Positions 29,370 to 43,374 of a stretch of DNA of 64,000 bases are shown here, piece after piece. Origin of the DNA: Rhodothermaceae bacterium (GTDB lineage: Bacteria; Bacteroidota; Rhodothermia; Rhodothermales; Bin80); assembly GCA_009841335.1 (NCBI GenBank), contig VXLY01000082.1:22380-86379 (forward strand), read 5' to 3'. Position 1 is the first letter of the stretch. Each line of letters begins with the position of its first letter. The notes under the pieces are model-generated. The model did not search any database and was not told where the DNA came from. It worked only from the letters and a program-made list of their open reading frames with translations. The position numbers were made by a program, and so were the translations under genes.

Positions 29370-31377
29370 ACTTCAAAGACGCCCCGGTTCTCGCCCGGGA
29401 AATCAGGATTCCAGCCACCTGCTGGACATCGCTCTTCGCCAGGTTTCAAAGAGGCCCTGGCCTTTCAGCCCGGGAATTGGTCATCATCAGTTTTCATAAT
29501 GGAGGCATTGATATCGCTTCAAAGAGGCCCGAGCCTTTCAGCTCGGGTAATGCGCGAGATAGTCGATTGAGCTAGCCACCAAAAGAATGCTTCAAAGAGG
29601 CCCAGACCTTCCAGCCCAGGAATTACGATTTGCAAAATAATTGCCCATACTTAATATATGGCTTCAAAGAGGCCCAGACCTTTCTGCCCGGGAGTTTTTC
29701 TCGCCATTGTAGTTAATCACCAACCTTGACCAGCTTCAAAGAGGCCCAGACCTTTCTGCCTGGGAAGCTTCCCTTCGGTCAGCGTTGGAGGAAGCTGTGC
29801 TACTGCTTCAAAAAGGCCCCGGCCTTTCAGCCTGGGAAATTCTGTGCCTTATCGCACCTATAATTTACGAATAAATTCCTCGAAGAGGCGCAGGCCTTTT
29901 ACCCTAGGAAATTACCGCCTAAGCGGATAATTCAGCGACATTAGTAGCTCGCTTCAAAGAGGCCCAAGCCTTTCAGCATGGGAAATCCCGTACGCTCATG
30001 CCATTCATGGAGCAACGAGTAGCCGCATCAAAGAGGCCCAGGCCTTTTAGCCCGGGAAATGATAAATAAGATGCTTGGAAGTGCCTTGCTTCTTCGAAGC
30101 TTCAAAGAGGCCTAGGCCTTTCAGCCCGGGAAATTGCCAGTAATGTGTCTAAGTGTGATTAAATATAATAGCTTCAAAGAGGCCCAGGCCGTTGAGCCCG
30201 GGAAATAAGATCCGAAGACTTCTCAATGGGGGATTGCGTTTTCCCTTCAAAGAGGCCCAGGCCGTTCAGCCCGGGAAATAAGGTCTCGCTTTTGAATAAA
30301 ATCATCGCCAAGTCATGCTTCAAAGAGGCCCAGGCCGTTCAGCCCGGGAAATAGTTGTGGCAGAAGGGGGAAGTGATGCGGATGTGGCCGCTTCAAAGAG
30401 GCCCAGGCCGTTTAGCCCGGGAAATTCCGCCATGTCTGATGTGAACATACAAAAAGAACCAGCTTCAAAGAGGCCCAGGCCGTTTAGCCCGGGAAATAGT
30501 ATAGCGAACCGTCTACATCGCGGTAGCGAGTTGGCGCTTCAAAGAGGCCCAGGCCGTTTAGCCCGGGAAATATCTATCTAAGTTACTCTCGTGTATATCA
30601 TAAGATACGGCTTCAAAGAGGCCCAGGCCGTTTAGCCCGGGAAATCTGGTAGCGGAGATCAATACTGCGCTAGTGAAGAAGATGCTTCAAAGAGGCCCAG
30701 GCCGTTTAGCCCGGGAAATGCCTCCACTGTGTTACACCACTTGCGGAGTTTACTGGCTTCAAAGAGGCCCAGGCCGTTTAGCCCGGGAAATACCGTCTCC
30801 GTGTGTAGTACGCCGTCCACTACGTCCAGCTTCAAAGAGGCCCAGGCCGTTTAGCCCGGGAAATGCTTTGAATTCCGCCATGATCTGCTTGTTCTTGATG
30901 GCTTCAAAGAGGCCCAGGCCGTTTAGCCCGGGAAATCATTTTCTTTTGCCTCCTCAGGCGTTTAGGTTACTATGCTTCAAAGAGGCCCAGGCCGTTTAGC
31001 CCGGGAAATCTGCGCCTCCTCGCACCAAGCGACATCAAAGTTCGAGCTTCAAAGAGGCCCAGGCCGTTTAGCCCGGGAAATCGCGAGCAACTTGGGGGAA
31101 CTCCAGCGCAAACTACGTGCTTCAAAGAGGCCCAGGCCGTTTAGCCCGGGAAATTGTGTCTGTGTGGTCAAAAGCCTTCTCCCTGTATATCTGGCTTCAA
31201 AGAGGCCCAGGCCGTTTAGCCCGGGAAATGGGTTGCCCATTGGCGTTTCCCGTCGGCGGTCCTGCGGCTTCAAAGAGGCCCAGGCCGTTTAGCCCGGGAA
31301 ATGATCCAGTTCCCGATCCGTCGCCGACGGTTCCGCGTTCTGCTTCAAAGAGGCCCAGGCCGTTTAGCCCGGGAAAT
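29370..31377 (-). CRISPR. type I-G associated CRISPR array, 28 repeats / 27 spacers; 36-bp repeat
   Basis: Repeat (+) GCTTCAAAGAGGCCCAGGCCGTTTAGCCCGGGAAAT; last 14 copies (30390-31377) identical, leader-distal copies degenerate; spacers 36-39 bp. Minus-strand transcription inferred from decay polarity, leader position and stem pairing. Confidence 0.97.
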
Positions 31378-31585
31378 AGCACCTGTCGTAAACCCTTGGG
31401 GAACAGCAAGTTGACAGTGAATTTGCGAGCGGTGAAACAATAATGTTGAATATGTAACATCTCTGCCTTTAAATTCTCCTAAGTCAAAGAGCTAACTCAC
31501 AGCAGCAGCGTATTTTAGCGGCATGCGAGAGCTGATGACATTTATTGTACTGCCCGAGCGCTCGCGGTTGTAGCGGCGCAGCTCA
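31378..31585 (-). promoter_or_regulatory. putative CRISPR leader
   Basis: 208-bp noncoding segment between the conserved end of the array and the cas2 stop codon; AT-rich stretch near 31435-31485. Confidence 0.55.
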
Positions 31586-31879
31586 TCACACGACCGTGGC
31601 CTGGCGTTTAGGAGCTTCATAAGGCTTTCCAAGACTCTCAACTTTTACTTCTACTCCGTCGGCTGGACCCAAATCAATTATCAGAACATGATCCTCGGCC
31701 ATATTCATTTCGCATTCTAAGCCCGCCATCATCTCGGATCTCCGCCGGGCTGTGAGCCTGCATTGAAAAACAGAAAGCTGCATCCAGTGCCCAAATCCTT
31801 TTAGCAGTCGGAAAACGTTACGCCAACGCTTTGAGTCTGAGATATCATAGGTAACGACATACAAGCGCTCTCTTGCCAT
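31586..31879 (-). CDS. cas2: CRISPR-associated endonuclease Cas2
   Basis: RLYVVTYDISDSKRWRNVFRLLKGFGHWMQLSVFQCRLT. Confidence 0.96.
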   Translation of the reverse strand: MARERLYVVTYDISDSKRWRNVFRLLKGFGHWMQLSVFQCRLTARRRSEMMAGLECEMNMAEDHVLIIDLGPADGVEVKVESLGKPYEAPKRQATVV

Positions 31880-31885
31880 CCTTGC

Positions 31886-33598
31886 TTACCGTGGTAAGTA
31901 GTGCGGATACTCTGAAATCTCTCCCTGAAAATAACGGGATAACAACCGACACTGTACCTCAATAAGTCTTCTCATTGAAACTCTATAACCGAAAAATGGA
32001 TGTGTTGTGACATGGTCCAGACGCCGCTCAAATGCAGTAATCAACGCCTTACGACCGGCCGGCTTTAGCGAACACGCCTTTCCGCTGAACACAAAGTCAT
32101 TCGGCCTGATCTCGCCGTTATTTACTACCTGAATCACGCATGAGTCAGCAATGATTGAACGGAAAGGCTCCATTAAATCAAGTGCCAATGCAGGACGATT
32201 ATGGCGCGGCCGATGGTAGAGACCAAGATACGGATCAAGTCCTACCGACGTAATTGTTGTGCTGAACAGCCTAACCAATAAAGCATAAGCCAGCGACAAC
32301 ATCGCATTTACGGGATCCGTCGGAGGACGCCTGTTTCTAGTTGCAAAAGAAAATGACCGAATACCTCCCGATGCATTTTGAGAAAGCATATTGTCAAATC
32401 CACCGAAATAGATCGCCGCAGCTTCTCCCTCCATGCCAAGAAGTTGCTGCAAATCCGAAGCATGCGGTATCCTCCTTGTAATCCGCTTTAGCCTGGCCAA
32501 AACATCATCCTTGTTTGTCGCTAAATGCTCCTTCCGCCAATTGCGACGGAGCATAGTCCGCGAATTCTTGACCTTTGCTTGGATCAAACTCTTGGCGAAA
32601 AGTAATCTGCATTCGCTAGTGAATGCAGTGCGATACTGCGCCTCCCGAACAGCTACATTTCCATTTCCTGTTCCGATCGTGTGCCCAAGAAACCATCCAC
32701 CTGTAGAATACCATGAAACAGGGATTTCGGCTCTCATCAGTGCATGTAGAGCGGGAGTGGTAACTGATACTGGACCGTATAAGACAACCTGTGAGACCGA
32801 AATCATCGGCACCTCAACCGTATCCTTCTTGGTCTGTATGATTAGGCGTGCACCTGACTTGCGAAGCCGAGCGCCAGGTTCCTGGACGTACAGTGGTAAG
32901 GCTGGATCGTCAGATGGGTTCAATGGCCGAGGAGAAGTACCTGTCCTAAACAGGTTTGTCTCGTCCGGTAGGCAAATACCCGCAAGTGAACAACGCGGAC
33001 ACTTCGGACTGTCTTCCAAGGGTGGCGGGCGCTGGCGGGATGCCTCTGCACCTCTAAGCCCGTTAATGGCTTTAATTGCTGTGGCTCGGAGTTCATCGTC
33101 AAGGATAACACGTACCCTCTCCCTGGAACCTACATACCACAAAGCTCCATGATCAACGGTATACCCATTGTCTTCGAGAATCATCGCCTGCACACAGACT
33201 TGTATTCTTTCAGGCTCATATGCTCCAGCAGCTACGTGTGGACGTTTTCCCTTTTTGAAGTCAACCGGCCTAACAATATTATTAGCGACCTCAATAACAT
33301 CAAGCTTAGCGATCACCCCGAGTCGCTCCGAAGACATCGTAACAGAACGTGCCTTCGCCATGACTTCATCTAGTTCATCGGGCTCGGGAAGATGCCCTTT
33401 TCTCCGGTCAACTCGAGTATGGGCACGATGGCCTTCGGCAGTATCCGCACTTTCAGCCCATTCACCTTCGATCCATTCAAGGTAAGCCAACCTAGGACAG
33501 TAGACCCACGCGTTTACCATCCGAGCAGGAACGAGTGGAGATCTGAAGCTGGATGGCAAAGCGGACGACAGTTTGGATTGCTGGATTTCGCTACTCAT
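31886..33598 (-). CDS. cas4-cas1: Cas4-Cas1 fusion protein
   Basis: N-term Cas4 Cys/PD-DEXK features (WVYCPRLAYLEW, PVDFKKGKRP, CPRCSLAGICLPDE); C-term Cas1 (YLGLYHRPRHNRPALALDLMEPFRSIIADS). Confidence 0.95.
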   Translation of the reverse strand: MSSEIQQSKLSSALPSSFRSPLVPARMVNAWVYCPRLAYLEWIEGEWAESADTAEGHRAHTRVDRRKGHLPEPDELDEVMAKARSVTMSSERLGVIAKLDVIEVANNIVRPVDFKKGKRPHVAAGAYEPERIQVCVQAMILEDNGYTVDHGALWYVGSRERVRVILDDELRATAIKAINGLRGAEASRQRPPPLEDSPKCPRCSLAGICLPDETNLFRTGTSPRPLNPSDDPALPLYVQEPGARLRKSGARLIIQTKKDTVEVPMISVSQVVLYGPVSVTTPALHALMRAEIPVSWYSTGGWFLGHTIGTGNGNVAVREAQYRTAFTSECRLLFAKSLIQAKVKNSRTMLRRNWRKEHLATNKDDVLARLKRITRRIPHASDLQQLLGMEGEAAAIYFGGFDNMLSQNASGGIRSFSFATRNRRPPTDPVNAMLSLAYALLVRLFSTTITSVGLDPYLGLYHRPRHNRPALALDLMEPFRSIIADSCVIQVVNNGEIRPNDFVFSGKACSLKPAGRKALITAFERRLDHVTTHPFFGYRVSMRRLIEVQCRLLSRYFQGEISEYPHYLPR

Positions 33599-33955
33599 AA
33601 CTTAAACTCATCCAGTAAAGGTGTGTCGTCTCCCGTTAGGGCCTCCCGTAGCGTCATCGGCCTGAGAGAGAAAGGCCAATACTTGGAAGAGAGTAACAAC
33701 AAATCGCTCATGCCCGTGCTCCTTGTTTGCACAACTATGCCCTGTCGGTGCTTACGTTAATATTGCCATTCCTTGTACTCGCCACTAACTCTGGATTGAA
33801 CGCAAAAAGTACTAACACCAATGAATGAGCATTGAAACACTTACCAGTCAACACATATTGAGCCAAAGCCATCCCTGATTAGCTCATATGACAGAATCGA
33901 CCAACTTGACATTCTTGTCGCACCGGATTTCAGTACATCAAGGAGGTCACAATGC

Positions 33956-35578
33956 CTATATTGCGCCGAAGGTGCCCAAACCGAAGTGGCTGGCAAAGCC
34001 AATCGCTAAGGGACCCTGAACTGTGTAGGGAAACTCAATCTTTAGGAACGTACCTGAAGAATCGGGCTGTGGCACCCGTCCTCGGGAACGGAAACGATGA
34101 AAATGCAGCGCGTGTCTCTTAATCGAACCAACATTGATCTCTCTTAGCTCCGTCACTTTAACACCGTCGGTCTCCATCCCTTGACGCTTAAATAACCTCA
34201 AAACCTCTCCCGAATATCCATTCTTCTTTAAATGTCCTGCACTCAAGAACGGGGTCACGCTTCGCCACTGCTTGGACCTACCTAGCAGTCGTGAACTTCC
34301 GGCAAAGTCCTGCGGCTGCCCGTACCCTTCCAGTGCAAGCCTCCATTCTTCCCCATCAGTACTTCCTTTAGAATCACGAGAAGCAAGCCATATCCGGGTA
34401 ATTCGTTCGAGCCGCGATTGAATGTGAGGGTCCATTCCACTGGATACGGAGACTATAATGTGGTCTATCAAACCATCCCCGTCTGCGTCCTCAGGCAACC
34501 AAAACGCATGAGGGTGCGATGGATCGTTTATAGGAAAACGCCCTTCACGCCGCCCTGAAATCTGCCACGGCGCTAATGGCAGTCGCTTACCGTTAAGCTC
34601 ATCCTCTTGCCATCCGAATTGAGACAAAGCAGCCTTGCGCATGATTTCGCCTATCTTGACCGCGACCTCTAATCTAGGACGCGGTCGGCCAGCCAGCACA
34701 AACCGGGCAATTGTAACTTGCTTTGACACCTTGCTGAACTTTTTGCGGCGTGATATGACTTGCGGCACTACCCTCGGGGAGGTACTGGGATCACGGGCAT
34801 AGATTACATCCAACGCTGCAGGTGGCCTATGCCACCTAAGCCTCCGAAGGTCAGTATTCTCCAAGGAAAGTGCATCCAAGAAACAAGCAGGTAGTGTGTC
34901 TACGTCGTCTTTCGTGTAGAATATTTTCTGGACTTTGGACAGCAATACTCTTTCAGAAATTATCTTGCTTGCCTCTGCTCGTATTCGCTGTTTCTCCTGG
35001 ACTAACAGTTGATTCCGCGTAACTTGATACGATTCAGCCGAGCACGGAACCAACAGACTCACCTCTTCACCAGTAAACCCCATTTCCATGGGGCCACAAT
35101 TCTCCTGGCCGTCCCAATGTTTCAACACACTGCACTCCGTCCAACTCTCAGACCGTCCAAGGTACCCAATCGAAGATGCCAGATCTTCCGCCAGTGACAT
35201 CAGTCTGTCATCCAGCTTCACATCCTTCCAGATGACTAGAATCTTCTCTCCGCTGGGGATGTGCAAAAATGCGTCAAAAACCAGAGTTTTTGATTCCGAT
35301 TTTCCCTTCCTGATGGGCATATAGTGACGCGTGTGCGCATGTACGCACCCCTGTGGCAGGTAGAAGACTGGAAGGTCCTCGGCCAGGGCATGCACCAGCT
35401 TGGTAAGATCGTGTCGGCTCCAACGGTGCCAATCCCCCTTCCGCCAATAGCTTGCGATAAATGCCCTAATGATCCGCCAGGGTTCAGGCGGCCAAGCTAC
35501 ATCTGCCTCATTAACATTACGCCCCCAAGGAGTCGCATGGTAGCGTCCTGACAAAAAGCGAAACGAGAGTCCAAACAT
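33956..35578 (-). CDS. csb2: type I-G protein Csb2 (Cas5/Cas6-like)
   Basis: FGLSFRFLSGRYHATPWGRNVNEADVAWPPEPWRIIRAFIASYW; LPLAPWQISGRREG; position in the I-G operon. Confidence 0.92.
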   Translation of the reverse strand: MFGLSFRFLSGRYHATPWGRNVNEADVAWPPEPWRIIRAFIASYWRKGDWHRWSRHDLTKLVHALAEDLPVFYLPQGCVHAHTRHYMPIRKGKSESKTLVFDAFLHIPSGEKILVIWKDVKLDDRLMSLAEDLASSIGYLGRSESWTECSVLKHWDGQENCGPMEMGFTGEEVSLLVPCSAESYQVTRNQLLVQEKQRIRAEASKIISERVLLSKVQKIFYTKDDVDTLPACFLDALSLENTDLRRLRWHRPPAALDVIYARDPSTSPRVVPQVISRRKKFSKVSKQVTIARFVLAGRPRPRLEVAVKIGEIMRKAALSQFGWQEDELNGKRLPLAPWQISGRREGRFPINDPSHPHAFWLPEDADGDGLIDHIIVSVSSGMDPHIQSRLERITRIWLASRDSKGSTDGEEWRLALEGYGQPQDFAGSSRLLGRSKQWRSVTPFLSAGHLKKNGYSGEVLRLFKRQGMETDGVKVTELREINVGSIKRHALHFHRFRSRGRVPQPDSSGTFLKIEFPYTVQGPLAIGFASHFGLGTFGAI

Positions 35579-35583
35579 TGGGG

Positions 35584-38891
<3,308 letters not shown>

Positions 38892-38905
<14 letters not shown>

Positions 38906-41429
38906 CGGTTTCTTCCTTGCTTGATGCGCGCCAGTCTGCGATCCTCAGCAGGGCCTCCAGATATGCCAGTCTGAATGGGCCAAATCTTTGCAGGAGATCC
39001 CGGGTACGCTCTGTCCAGCTTTCCTTTGACAACTCGTTATGTCCAAGCTCCATTACGGAGAGGGTCAGACTACCACCAGGCCAGAATTCGCTGCTCCCTA
39101 AATCTAGTGCGGGAATTTTGTCGCCTTCCCAAACTCCTCTTGCAAATCTCTCGACTTCTGTATTTTTCGGTTCTCGGGGAAGGGCTCGCATATTCATCCT
39201 TACTTTGCCATGATGCGCTGCTACGAGAAATGCCAATAGGTCAGCATCTCGGGACCATTTCTCGTGAGCTAGAAGAGCGAGCGCTGAGGCCAACTCATGG
39301 CGGAAGTAGGCACGTTCATGGCGCAAGTTTGAATTAGCTGTCTTGGCTAGAAAGAGGTCCTTTGGGGCCTCAACTCCATTTAATCCTCGTCGCATGGTCG
39401 ATTGAAAGGCTTCGTGCGCCTTACCCAAGTCGTGCCAACTTGCGGCACGCACCAACAGTCGCTTAGTTATGTGGCTCAAGCCTAACTTGTCGGATAACTC
39501 CTCAACCTCCTTCGTTACGTGGTCCAAATGATCTTTGAGCAGAACATGACAGCCCAATTCGCTCTCCGTATCATCATCATGTCCGTCCGACACATCCACT
39601 AATGATGCATTAGCTTCGTCTGAGTTGCTCGAATCTATGGCGTCTGGAATATCAGCCGGTCTACCGGTGAAGCCCAACTGCTCACTGTACCCACCTGCAC
39701 GCGAATAGGCCAATATGGTCAAACCCGGCCATGGATCAGATTTCAGCTTCTCCCAACCCGGTGGGCCATCTCCATCCTGACCAATACGCTGCCTTGACTG
39801 CAGATCGCGTATAAAGAAGACGGGCTTTTTATTGGCTTTCTTGACATCCTGAATCCATTTCTTGGCCAGACCAATTGGCACAGCGCATAATTCCTGTACG
39901 CCTGCCTTGGGAACTTCTTCCCAAGAAACAGGCTCTGAACGCCAAAACACTCGGACATCTGTGTCATTAGCGTTGCGTACATACGCAGAAATGTCAACAT
40001 GGAAACCGTTCAAGTCAGCGTCCGTGTCAAATAAATCATCAAGATCATTTCGACGCACTACACGCGCATGTAAATCAATTGGATCAATACGGGGGAGATG
40101 TACTGGCGCCACATCCTGCAAGGTCAACAACTTTTTCCGGGAATCCTCCAATTCGTGTACCTCGTAGGGTCGTGAAAGGCTAGCCGAAGTTTTGGTTGGT
40201 TTTGAGGAGTCTGATTCAGGAAGGCCTAAGAGATCAATCCAATAGACCCTGGCTCCGCCTTCAAACTCTGCTTTCCGATTGGCCCGTCCGAACCGCTGCA
40301 CCATGGAGGCCCAGGGTGCTAGTTCTGAGAACATGACCGCCGCGGAAATATCAATGCCAGCCTCCACTGCCTGAGTTGCAATAATTATCAAATCAGACGA
40401 ACGATTATCGCTTAGCGCCCGTCGCACTTCACGTTCTCGCTCTGCGGAGCGGAATCGAGAGTGAAGCAGAACGACCTCGGGCCCGCTGCTTTTCTTTGAA
40501 AGAATGTTGCATATGCTCTGATAAAGGCTCTGTGCTCGCACCACCTGATTGACTATGACCAACGTCATGTGATCGGAGCGGTGAGCTACTAGAACAGCAG
40601 CCGTAAGTCGACTGATATAAGCCTTCTCATGCTTTGCGACACTTGATTCGGGAATGACGTGGGACTTTGATAAGTGTTTGGGCGCGCGGACCAACTTTCG
40701 TATCCTCGTATCCGTCTCCCGTCCCGGATTGATTCGCAAAACCTTTGAGGGAGCCTGGAAATCCACCGTGGCAAGCCATTCCGGCTCAAGTGTAGCAGAT
40801 ACCCACAGGCTGCGAGTTGGATAGGCCGGAACCACGCTCTCCTTGCTTCCCAAATCCTCACGGCGAAATGCCTCAAGTTGCGCAGAAGTAGCCCGGCCAG
40901 CTCCCATTAACTGCACTTCATCGAAAACCCACTGTACATCCCGATGCAGTAGGCCAAACTCCACAGGCCACAGTGTGGGTGCTGACGCATAACCGCGCAT
41001 GAGTGCCCGGCTCAACAGCATGTCTTGGGTGCCGACAATAATAGCTGCCCGCTCAGGACTATCCAGCCAGCGTCTGGATGACTTGCCACCTCTCAGCACG
41101 TGCACATCTTCTGGGGTTGGAAGAAGCCCGTTTGTCACAAGTGCAGCTTGGTCCAAGCACCGTAACCACGATTCAATCGCCTCCTGTGTCTGATCAACCA
41201 ACGTGCGCATGGGTACGCACCAAACTAGTCTTCTTGGCGTTTGCTCGGGGCGTTTTAACCTATTGAACATCCACCCCAAGGTGACTCCTGCCGTCTTACC
41301 TGACCCGGTCGGAGCAATGAGCAATTCGGGCCACTTACCATTGGCTAGCTTGTTTTGCCAATCAAACGGTTCTGTCCCGGAAAAGGCGGCTCGAAAGAAA
41401 GAAGGGAAGTCAATACTGTTCTTGGTCAT
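38892..41429 (-). CDS. cas3: CRISPR-associated helicase/nuclease Cas3 (helicase N-terminal, HD C-terminal)
   Basis: Walker A LIAPTGSGKTAG, VFDEVQL, MVQRFGRANR; C-terminal HD residues ASWHDLGKAHEAF and AAHHGKVR. Start at M5, preceded by AAGGAG. Confidence 0.95.
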
Positions 41430-41996
41430 TAACTCCTTCAAAGCGCTGACTGACTACGCACACAAATACCCCCGATCTGATAAATGGATTGCAACAAAAC
41501 ACGACAAACTCGCGGACTCTGCCCTTATGACTCACCTAACAGCAACTCGTGTTAAGATAATAACTATTGAGATATGTTTTTCAGAAATTTTGTTCTGTAT
41601 CTGTTATATATTGGGCAAAATTGGTCATATTATTGTTAATTCAAGGCAGATTGAGTTTTGGGGGGAGTTTAACATAATCCTAAAGACAGAAGTGTTTCAC
41701 TCAATCAGGCAGCATCTGACGCCTACATCCGAGATCGTGCGATAATCATGAGGTGATCAAGTGTGGTGCGCCCATGCCGTAAGGATGGCATGTTCGTGCT
41801 TTAGAGAAAAAATTGCTTAGCCAGTTTCCTGCAGCATTGTACCGGTCAGTATTCGGTCAAGGAATTGATCTTCAGGTAAGTTCTCCGCTTTCAGTGAGTA
41901 GAGATCACGCCAATTCGTACCACCGCGCGACATCTGCCACGCCGAGCCCCAGAACATCTAATTCTGTCCGCAGCGACAGAGTATTCAAACGAGTGC

Positions 41997-42296
41997 CTAT
42001 GAACCCAAGGTGTTACCTTGATCTACGCGGTTACGGAAAATCTTTGAAGGTGTAAAAACTGGAACCCGACGAGCCGGAATAGCTACAGTTTCACCTGTAC
42101 GTGGATTCTGCCCAACTCGTCCCTTGCGATCGCGGACCTTGAAGGTGCCAAATCCCCGGATTTCGATCGAATTACCTTGTTGAAGCGCCTCCATAATGGA
42201 GGAGATCAGGATGTCCACAACAATGCCACATTCTACCTTGGTAATTCTTGGCCCAATTGCTTGGGATACTTCCGTTACAAGATCAGATTTAGTCAT
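41997..42296 (-). CDS. HU/IHF-family DNA-binding protein
   Basis: MTKSDLVTEVSQAIG...IEIRGFGTFKVRDRKGRVGQNPRTGETVAIPARRVPVFTPSK. Confidence 0.93.
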   Translation of the reverse strand: MTKSDLVTEVSQAIGPRITKVECGIVVDILISSIMEALQQGNSIEIRGFGTFKVRDRKGRVGQNPRTGETVAIPARRVPVFTPSKIFRNRVDQGNTLGS

Positions 42297-42599
42297 TTTG
42301 AAATCTTTATTGGCCCCTCACTTTTTCCGTGAGGTATGAGTAGACAGCTTAAGATGTAGTGTACAGGAATGGCCATGTCAAACAGACTTCTTTGCAGCGT
42401 TCATTGAAACTTCGGCAATCGACAAACCCACATCAGCAATTCGCTTGTAATCTTTCGGAATCATGAAATTCCCCAGAACTATCCTGCAATTCTCTATCAA
42501 CACCCTTGGAAGACATTTCATCCCCCAACAGCATATTGGACACATCTATCGCCTTCCGATCACAGCCAAATTCAAATGTAAGAAGATCCTCGTCTGGTA

Positions 42600-43293
42600 A
42601 CGCGGTGCCTTATTCTTCCGCCATTCCTTTATTCAGCAGATCTGCGAGTGCTTATTTAGCAACCGTTTCGTCCTACCGAGCACATGAAATCGATACTATT
42701 GGTGGCTTTTCTCCCTCTCAGCCCCAGTCTTCAGAGCAAAATTGAGATAGAGGTGCATTTATCCGGCCTCCGAGTGGGTAGACTTCCCAAGTTTCAATTC
42801 AATGATTGTCATGCTACGGAGTCTCAAGTGATTGAACACCAAGTCCGTCCGACACCATTCATCAACAACACGGTGGCGCCACTGCCATCCCATGATGCAA
42901 AAGTCATTACCGACTCTAGGAGAAAAGTCTCCAGATGATTAATCGACGCTTCTTCAAGGTCGTTCTCAACCTATTCGTCTTTCAGATTTGGAAACTCAAG
43001 GACGTACGGGCCCTTGAATGCCTCTTCCGGCAGGGGGGTATCATTGTATTGGGCAGTCTGGCCTTTTCTGAGCATTGCAACTTCATCCTTAGAAGGTGCC
43101 GCGCGCCCGCAGAACTGAGAACTGATCTGACAATCAAGCTGTCGAACGGTCTAACCTCTCGCAATGCCTCCACATCGTAGAATTCGCGAGCGTGGGAGTT
43201 CTTGACCGAGAGTAGGCGCTCGTATGTGGGCCACGGCTGTGGAGAATACCAGGCAAAATGACTCAAGCAAGATTCTGCAGTCATTGTCTGCAC
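42600..43293 (-). pseudogene. frame-disrupted YhcG/DUF1016-type PD-(D/E)XK nuclease
   Basis: Pieces in successive minus frames: WPTYERLLSVKNSHAREFYDVEALRE / VRQLDCQISSQFCGRAAPSKDEVAML..EEAFKGPYVLEFPNLKDE* / LRSMTIIELKLGKSTHSEAG*MHLYLNFA; in-frame stops and frameshifts. Confidence 0.72.
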
Positions 43294-43350
43294 TTTTGAT
43301 AGCCACCAGATTCACTAGGCGATGTCCGGTGTCTTTGGTGCCCCCGGAAT

Positions 43351-43374
43351 CGGCAGACACGGTCTGCCGTTTTT
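43351..43374 (+). terminator. rho-independent terminator-like hairpin
   Basis: CGGCAGAC-ACG-GTCTGCCG followed by TTTTT. Confidence 0.5.

Noticed and set aside
30315-31460. ORFs on both strands (30315..30581, 30673..30999, 30972..31292, 31117..31443, 31049..31273, 31197..31460) with repeated 'LQRGPGRLAREI'/'ASKRPRPFSPGN'
   Set aside because: They are translations of the CRISPR repeat and spacers, not genes.
40290-40330. GGAGGCCCAGGG in cas3 resembling the CRISPR repeat core
   Set aside because: It encodes the conserved helicase motif (ASMVQRFGRAN); similarity limited to about 10 nt and explained by coding.
41773-41792. CATGCC-N8-GGCATG hairpin between cas3 and the HU gene
   Set aside because: Short stem, no U tract on either strand; insufficient to call a terminator.
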